Shown piece after piece: positions 14,576-18,693 of a stretch of DNA of 18,693 nucleotides. The notes beneath the pieces are model-generated. The model was not told the origin of the DNA and made no database searches. It saw only the letters and a list, made by a program, of their open reading frames with translations. Where the stretch lies: assembly GCA_030740135.1 (NCBI GenBank), contig JASLXW010000018.1, forward strand, positions 1 to 18,693, given 5' to 3'. The stretch is from Nitrospinota bacterium. Its GTDB lineage: Bacteria; UBA8248; JACPRG01. A program made the position numbers and the translations under genes. Within the stretch, counting starts at the first letter, position 1; every line of letters starts with the position of its first letter.

Positions 14576-17257
14576 CTAGGCCATGGGGTTCCGTTTTTCG
14601 GGATCGATGTTCAGGTCCTTGACGGCCCGCCGGACGACGTCCGGTTCGATCTCACCTTCCCGCATCAGCGCGGTCAGCGTCGCCAGGGTGATGTACCTCG
14701 CGTCGATCTCGAAGTGGTCTCGCAGGGCCGCGCGGCTCTCGCTCAACCCGAATCCGTCCGTTCCCAGGGAGATCAGCGGCTTCGGGAACCACCGGCTGAT
14801 GGAATCGGGCAGGATTTTCACATAGTCGGAGGCCGCCACGAAGACCCCCGGCTCGTTCTGAAGGGTCCGGGTGATGTAGGGGATCCGGGGCGTCTCGCCG
14901 GGATGGAGCAGGTTCCACCGCTCGGCGTCGAGCGCGTCGCGCCGCAGCTCTTTGTGGCTCGTCACGCTCCAGACGTCGGCGGCCACGCCGTACTTTTCCG
15001 CCAGGATTTGCCCGGCCTTGACCGCCTCGTTCACGATGGCGCCGGAGCCGAACAGCTGGGCGCGGTGTCCGGTCTTTCCGTTCTCCGAGGCGCTGAGCTT
15101 GTACATCCCTTTCAGGATGCCCTCTTTCACGCCCGCCGGCATGGCGGACATCGGGTAGCTCTCGTTCTCGACGGTCAGGTAGTAGAAGATCTCCTCCTGG
15201 TCCTGATACATCCGACGGATGCCGTCTCGGATGATCACCGCCAGCTCGTAGGCGAAGGCCGCGTCGTACGCGCACAGGTTCGGCACGGGATAGGCCAGGA
15301 GGTGGCTGTGGCCGTCCTGGTGCTGGAGGCCCTCGCCCGCCAGGGTGGTCCGGCCGGCCGTTCCGCCCACCAAAAACCCCCGGACCCCCATGTCCGCCGC
15401 CGCCCAGATCAGGTCGCCGATCCGCTGGAAGCCGAACATGGAGTAGTAGATGTAAAAGGGAATGGCGTTGACGCCGTGGGTGGCGTAGGCCGTCCCGGCG
15501 GCGATGAAGGACGACATCGCGCCCGCCTCGGTGATCCCCTCCTCCAGGATCTGTCCGTCCCGGGCCTCCTTGTAATAGAGCAGGCTGTCGGCGTCGACGG
15601 GCTCGTAGTTCTGTCCCACGTGGGAGTAGATCCCGACCTGCCGGAACAGGGACTCCATGCCGAAGGTTCGAGCCTCGTCGGGGACGATGGGGACGATGAG
15701 CTTGCCGATTTTCTCGTCCTTGAGCAGCTTGGAGAGTATCCGGACGAAGGCCATGGTGGTGGCCATCCCGCGTCCGGCCGTGCCCTCGTAGAACTCGTCC
15801 AACATCTCCTCGGACGGCGGCTCGAGGGGCTCGCACCGGACGACGCGCGACGGCACGGGGCCGCCCAGGGCCGCGCGGCGCTCTTTCAGGTAAACGATCT
15901 CGGGGCTGTCCTCGGGGGGCCGGTAAAACGGCGCGTCCGCCACGTCCTCGTCGGAGATCGGGATGCCGAAGCGCGCGCGGAACTCGCGGAGCTCGCCTTC
16001 GTTCATCTTCTTCTGCTGGTGGGTGATGTTCTTCCCCTCGCCGCTCTCGCCGAGGCCGTAGCCCTTGATGGTCCTCGCCAGGATGACCGTCGGGGACCCC
16101 TTGTGCTCGACGGCGGCCTTGTAGGCGGCGTAAACCTTCTCGGGGTCGTGCCCGCCCCGACTCATCTTGCGGATCTCCTCGTCGCTGAGGTCTTCGACCA
16201 TCTCCAGAATTCGGGGGTCCACGCCGAAGAGGTGCTCGCGGATGAACGCGCCGTCCTGGACGGTGTATTTCTGGGACCAGCCATCCACGACCTCTTCCAG
16301 CCGCTTCGCCAGCAGGCCGTCTCCGTCCTTGGCGAAGAGGGGGTCCCAGTCTTCTCCCCACAGGACTTTGATGACGTTCCAGCCGGTCCCCCGGAAGGCC
16401 CGTTCCAGTTCCTGAATGATCTTGCCGTTGCCGCGCACCGGGCCGTCGAGGCGCTGGAGGTTGCAGTTGATGACGAAAATGAGGTTGTCCAGCCGGGCGC
16501 GCGCGGCCAGGGAGATGGCGCCCAGGGCCTCGGGCTCGTCCATCTCGCCGTCTCCTAGGAACGCCCACACCTTGGCGCCGGTGTTCTCTTTGAGACCCCG
16601 GTCCTCCAGGTAGCGGTTGAAGCGCGCCTGGTAGATGGCCTGGATGGGGGCGAGCCCCATCGAGACGGTCGGGAATTCCCACAGATCGGGCATCAGCCGG
16701 GGGTGCGGGTAGGAAGACAGCCCGCCCTCGGGATTCAGCTCGCGGCGGAAGTTCTCAAGCTGCTGCCGGCTCAGCCGGCCTTCCAGGAAGGCGCGGGCGT
16801 AGATGCCCGGCGAGGCGTGGCCCTGGAAGTAGATTTGGTCTCCGTCGTGGTTGTCGCCCTTGCCCCGGAAGAAGTGGTTGAAGCCGATCTCGTACAAGGT
16901 CGCGGCTGAGGCGTAGGTGGAGATGTGTCCGCCGATGCCGTCCTCGTGCCGGTTGGCCCGGACGACCATGGCCATGGCGTTCCACCGGGTGAGGCTCTTC
17001 ATGCGCCGCTCGATCTCCCGGTTGCCGGGAAACGGGGGCTGGTCTTCGATGGGGATGGTGTTGAGATAAGGGGTGTTGGCGGAAAAGGGCAGTCGGACGC
17101 CGCGCTGGTAGGCGTGGAGGTAGAGGGCGTTCAACAACTCTTTGACGCTTTCCGGACCGCCGCTTTGAAGAACGTAGTTCAGGGACTCAAGCCATTCGTG
17201 AAGCTCGGCGGAATCGAAATTGGCTACGTCGCTCTCCTTGCCGACCCCGTTGACCAA
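14576..17257 (-). CDS. aceE: Pyruvate dehydrogenase E1, homodimeric type
   Basis: This thiamin-diphosphate enzyme decarboxylates pyruvate and acetylates lipoyl-E2. It is the single-chain AceE type (about 893 aa; E. coli 887), not alpha/beta. The ThDP motif is FLGDGEMDEPEALGAI near 234-248, followed by LDNLIFVINCNLQRLDGPV. GHASPGIYARAFLEGRL near 146-162 and GGHISTYASAATLYEIGF near 109-126 are AceE hallmarks, and the C-terminal half has the transketolase-like pyrimidine and C-domains. I chose the TTG at 17257 because AGGAG lies 10 nt upstream and the first family-like residues (NFDSAELHEWL) follow shortly. The ATG at 17293, in frame and 12 codons upstream, is the alternative but lacks a ribosome site. 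It is first in the aceE-aceF-lpd operon. Confidence 0.95.
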   Translation of the reverse strand: MVNGVGKESDVANFDSAELHEWLESLNYVLQSGGPESVKELLNALYLHAYQRGVRLPFSANTPYLNTIPIEDQPPFPGNREIERRMKSLTRWNAMAMVVRANRHEDGIGGHISTYASAATLYEIGFNHFFRGKGDNHDGDQIYFQGHASPGIYARAFLEGRLSRQQLENFRRELNPEGGLSSYPHPRLMPDLWEFPTVSMGLAPIQAIYQARFNRYLEDRGLKENTGAKVWAFLGDGEMDEPEALGAISLAARARLDNLIFVINCNLQRLDGPVRGNGKIIQELERAFRGTGWNVIKVLWGEDWDPLFAKDGDGLLAKRLEEVVDGWSQKYTVQDGAFIREHLFGVDPRILEMVEDLSDEEIRKMSRGGHDPEKVYAAYKAAVEHKGSPTVILARTIKGYGLGESGEGKNITHQQKKMNEGELREFRARFGIPISDEDVADAPFYRPPEDSPEIVYLKERRAALGGPVPSRVVRCEPLEPPSEEMLDEFYEGTAGRGMATTMAFVRILSKLLKDEKIGKLIVPIVPDEARTFGMESLFRQVGIYSHVGQNYEPVDADSLLYYKEARDGQILEEGITEAGAMSSFIAAGTAYATHGVNAIPFYIYYSMFGFQRIGDLIWAAADMGVRGFLVGGTAGRTTLAGEGLQHQDGHSHLLAYPVPNLCAYDAAFAYELAVIIRDGIRRMYQDQEEIFYYLTVENESYPMSAMPAGVKEGILKGMYKLSASENGKTGHRAQLFGSGAIVNEAVKAGQILAEKYGVAADVWSVTSHKELRRDALDAERWNLLHPGETPRIPYITRTLQNEPGVFVAASDYVKILPDSISRWFPKPLISLGTDGFGLSESRAALRDHFEIDARYITLATLTALMREGEIEPDVVRRAVKDLNIDPEKRNPMA

Positions 17258-17452
17258 CTTTCCATGACTCCTCTCGCGGCGTTCGGACCGCATGTCACGC
17301 CCGCCGCCGGGCTTCATCGGGAATCCCGCGCGTCTCTCCCGGCCGGCGGCGTCGAACAACTCGGCTCCCCGGAGCGTAATCCAAAGGGTGCGTCACTCAG
17401 CCGGTTGGGGGAACACGGAAGGCTAACTTCTTCAGAGAAAACACGGTTTTTG

Positions 17453-17481
17453 TATATAGGATTTCCCCCGGAACCTGTCCA
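17453..17481 (-). promoter_or_regulatory. Sigma70-type promoter of the aceE-aceF-lpd operon
   Basis: On the minus strand TGGACA (17476-17481, five of six) is separated by exactly 17 nt from TATATA (17453-17458, four of six). A start near 17446 would leave a leader of about 190 nt before the TTG at 17257, or about 150 nt before the ATG at 17293. I see no clear PdhR-type operator in that leader. Confidence 0.6.
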
Positions 17482-17496
17482 GGGGGGGGAAGGGTG

Positions 17497-17751
17497 TCAG
17501 GGTGCGTTCTCCGATTCGGGGCCGTTACGCCCGCGGCCTTTCCCCGCACACTCTTTTCCGCAAAAATCCTGCCCCTTGCGCCTCACAATGTCCGATTTCG
17601 GGACGTACGTCCCGCACGCGGCGCACCGGATGAGGTCCTCGCCCGAGATCCGCTTTTGCCGCTCGGCGCTCCGGCCGATTCCCCGGAAGACGGCCCCGAG
17701 CGCGACCCACAAAATGTACGCGGCCGCCAAGTAAAGAATTAACCGCAGCAT
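17497..17751 (-). CDS. Small membrane-anchored zinc-finger protein (PP0621-like)
   Basis: An 84-aa protein from the ATG at 17749-17751. Residues 2-24 form one transmembrane helix (LRLILYLAAAYILWVALGAV). A basic stretch follows (RGIGRSAERQKR), then a cytosolic zinc-binding part: IRCAACGTYVPKSD (CxxC) and GQDFCGKECAGK (CxxxC). The pattern of an N-terminal helix followed by CxxCGxYVP and FCSxxC matches the PP0621 family of unknown function found in many Gram-negative bacteria. The aceE promoter begins 16 nt after its stop, so it is a separate short unit. A longer in-frame extension upstream to 17880 has no family character. Confidence 0.75.
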   Translation of the reverse strand: MLRLILYLAAAYILWVALGAVFRGIGRSAERQKRISGEDLIRCAACGTYVPKSDIVRRKGQDFCGKECAGKGRGRNGPESENAP

Positions 17752-17966
17752 GGTCCCAGCCTGACCGAAGATGAACGAATTTCTCCGACGGTGTTTAGAA
17801 CGCGCCGGATGATCGCGCCAAGGGGAAAGGCTTATTCTACACCATCGAACCGGAAAAGACGGTGGGGGTCCCTCCCGCATTCGTCCAGGCCCGGGTCAAA
17901 AAGCTGTAGGATCGGGGCGGGCGTCGGTTGACATCCCCCCGCCCGAAAGATTGTGAGGGGATCCGA

Positions 17967-18248
17967 ATGAAAATCACGTCGGTCAGCGTCACCCCCTTCG
18001 AGGCCCCGATCCCGGGCGGAACAGTCCGCGCGTACGCCGAGGTCGAGCTGGACGGCCAGGTCCTGCTCCGGGGCATCCGGGTCGTCGAGACGGAGAAGGG
18101 GGGGCGATATCTATCCTACCCGTCCGTCACCTCCCGCGGGGGCCGCCACGAGACGGTGGTATTCCAGGACAAAGACCTGAAAGAAGCCGTCCGCCGGGCG
18201 GTCTTGGATGCGTTGAAGGACGAAGATAAATCAACCGGGAATCGTTGA
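17967..18248 (+). CDS. SpoVG-domain protein
   Basis: A 93-aa protein starting at ATG 17967 with a good Shine-Dalgarno (gagggg, 17955-17960, 6 nt away). It matches the SpoVG pattern: MKITSVSVTPFEA, a strand-rich middle with AYAEVELDGQVLLRGIRVVE, then GRYLSYPSVTSRGGRHETVV, and a C-terminal helix DLKEAVRRAVLDAL. SpoVG is a small dimeric nucleic-acid-binding regulator of sporulation, septation and virulence genes in Firmicutes, and it also occurs in many non-sporulating phyla. Residues 80-93 are a charged tail. It is transcribed away from the PP0621-like gene. I see no clear terminator after it. Confidence 0.83.
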   Translation: MKITSVSVTPFEAPIPGGTVRAYAEVELDGQVLLRGIRVVETEKGGRYLSYPSVTSRGGRHETVVFQDKDLKEAVRRAVLDALKDEDKSTGNR

Positions 18249-18352
18249 ATTCTTAGGGGGGTTTTCTTGAAAGCCAGCTCTTGCTCGGCCTGATTGGGTT
18301 GGATGTATATCCGACTAGTCGATGGCCTGTGACCTCCGGTAGTGTGTCAGTT

Positions 18353-18554
18353 TCAATCCGCAAGGGCCGCAACGTCCACCAGCGTCCACAGTTCATCTGC
18401 AATCTCCGCTTCTTGAGCCGGTGTCACCCTCAACGTCTGGTTAATTCTCACGAAGTTGTAATTCATGAAATGGAGCGCAAGGGTGTGCTTCAGGTTCTCC
18501 ACCTTAGTTTGAGAAGGCGTTGGTCAACCGGGTGAATCTCCGCATGTTCGTCCG
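18353..18554 (-). pseudogene. Remnant of an IS1-type transposase C-terminus, frameshifted
   Basis: On the minus strand the segment 18505-18353 reads KVENLKHTLALHFMNYNFVR, then INQTLRVTPAQEAEIADELW, and ends VALAD and a TGA. This matches the conserved C-terminal end of a widespread IS1-type transposase (family pattern: KVEN-HA-ALHFMYYNF-R-H-TLRVTPAM-AG-TDH-W). The preceding part, 18554-18509, reads RTNMRRFTRLTNAFS, also family-like, but in a different frame. One extra base near 18506-18508 and an in-frame TAA separate them. No catalytic part is visible upstream within the window, so it is a degraded fragment, not an active element. Confidence 0.7.
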
Positions 18555-18650
18555 CCATCGACTACCACCTTGACCACGGGATTTCTTGGAAGCGCCGGTC
18601 ATCCGGCGGCCGAAGGGAGATATTGTCAAATGTTGTGGACGGGCGCATGA

Positions 18651-18693
18651 TCAGGCGGCGTCCTTCCGCTGTGTTTGATTGATGTACTCCTCC
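18651..18693 (-). CDS. Possible C-terminal end of a gene leaving the window
   Basis: An open frame enters from the right edge and ends EEYINQTQRKDAA and a TGA (18651-18653). Only 13 codons are visible, so the product cannot be named and the call is weak. It could equally be non-coding debris around the transposase remnant. Confidence 0.2.
   Translation of the reverse strand, partial: EEYINQTQRKDAA

Noticed and set aside
13358..16558. Very long open frame (over 1000 codons) on the + strand
   Set aside because: It is antisense to aceE and aceF, whose products are unmistakable. GC-rich codon bias in those genes leaves the opposite strand free of stops. The translated sequence is low-complexity and family-free.
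17928..17956. Perfect TTGACA upstream of the SpoVG-domain gene as its promoter
   Set aside because: No acceptable -10 box follows at 16-18 nt, and the implied start would remove the clear Shine-Dalgarno of the gene.
1..18693. CRISPR arrays, intact mobile elements, attachment sites
   Set aside because: No regularly spaced direct repeats, terminal inverted repeats or integrase genes were seen.

Overview
The window is about 18.7 kb of GC-rich bacterial DNA with dense, mostly housekeeping gene content. It carries a class A RNase P RNA, an E. coli-type homodimeric AceE pyruvate dehydrogenase operon, a NodIJ-like ABC exporter, FolB, Dgt, a SpoVG-domain protein and an FmdB-type zinc ribbon. This mix, with many GTG/TTG starts, fits a GC-rich Gram-negative-type lineage, probably uncultured. 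The phylum cannot be fixed from the sequence alone. TAG is the normal stop of several intact genes here, so the genetic code appears standard.

Region 1 (1-4190) is the accessory part. After rnpB (211-609, + strand) comes a minus-strand cluster that looks like a cobalt-type nitrile hydratase / thiocyanate hydrolase locus. It reads, in transcription order: a small protein equivalent to the C-terminal half of the nitrile hydratase beta subunit (2461-2871), an alpha/gamma-type catalytic subunit with the VCTLCSCY metal claw but broken by an in-frame TAG and a one-base frameshift (1612-2384), and a DinB/maleylpyruvate-isomerase-like protein (686-1597). No gene for the N-terminal beta half is present. 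Divergent from the cluster is a His-rich M28-like protein that has lost most catalytic metal ligands (2928-4190). Region 1 is the most unusual part of the window.

Region 2 (4190-7750) holds an orphan AbrB/MazE-type antitoxin-like gene with a near-leaderless promoter, dihydroneopterin aldolase (folB), a solitary NMT1/THI5-type periplasmic binding protein followed by a strong Rho-independent terminator, and a dGTPase-family HD hydrolase (dgt) converging on that terminator.

Region 3 (7877-17481) is a long minus-strand series. A promoter at 17453-17481 drives aceE-aceF-lpd (pyruvate to acetyl-CoA). Then come a TalC/FSA-type transaldolase and an FmdB-like zinc ribbon, ended by a terminator at 10578-10618. 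Immediately after that terminator begins a translationally coupled trio: ABC ATPase, ABC-2 permease and an AlkA-type DNA glycosylase, joined by GTGA and ATGA overlaps.

Region 4 (17497-18693) has a small membrane-anchored zinc-finger protein, a SpoVG-domain protein on the + strand, and a frameshifted remnant of an IS transposase C-terminus, with the possible tail of another gene leaving the window. No tRNA, CRISPR array or intact mobile element was seen.
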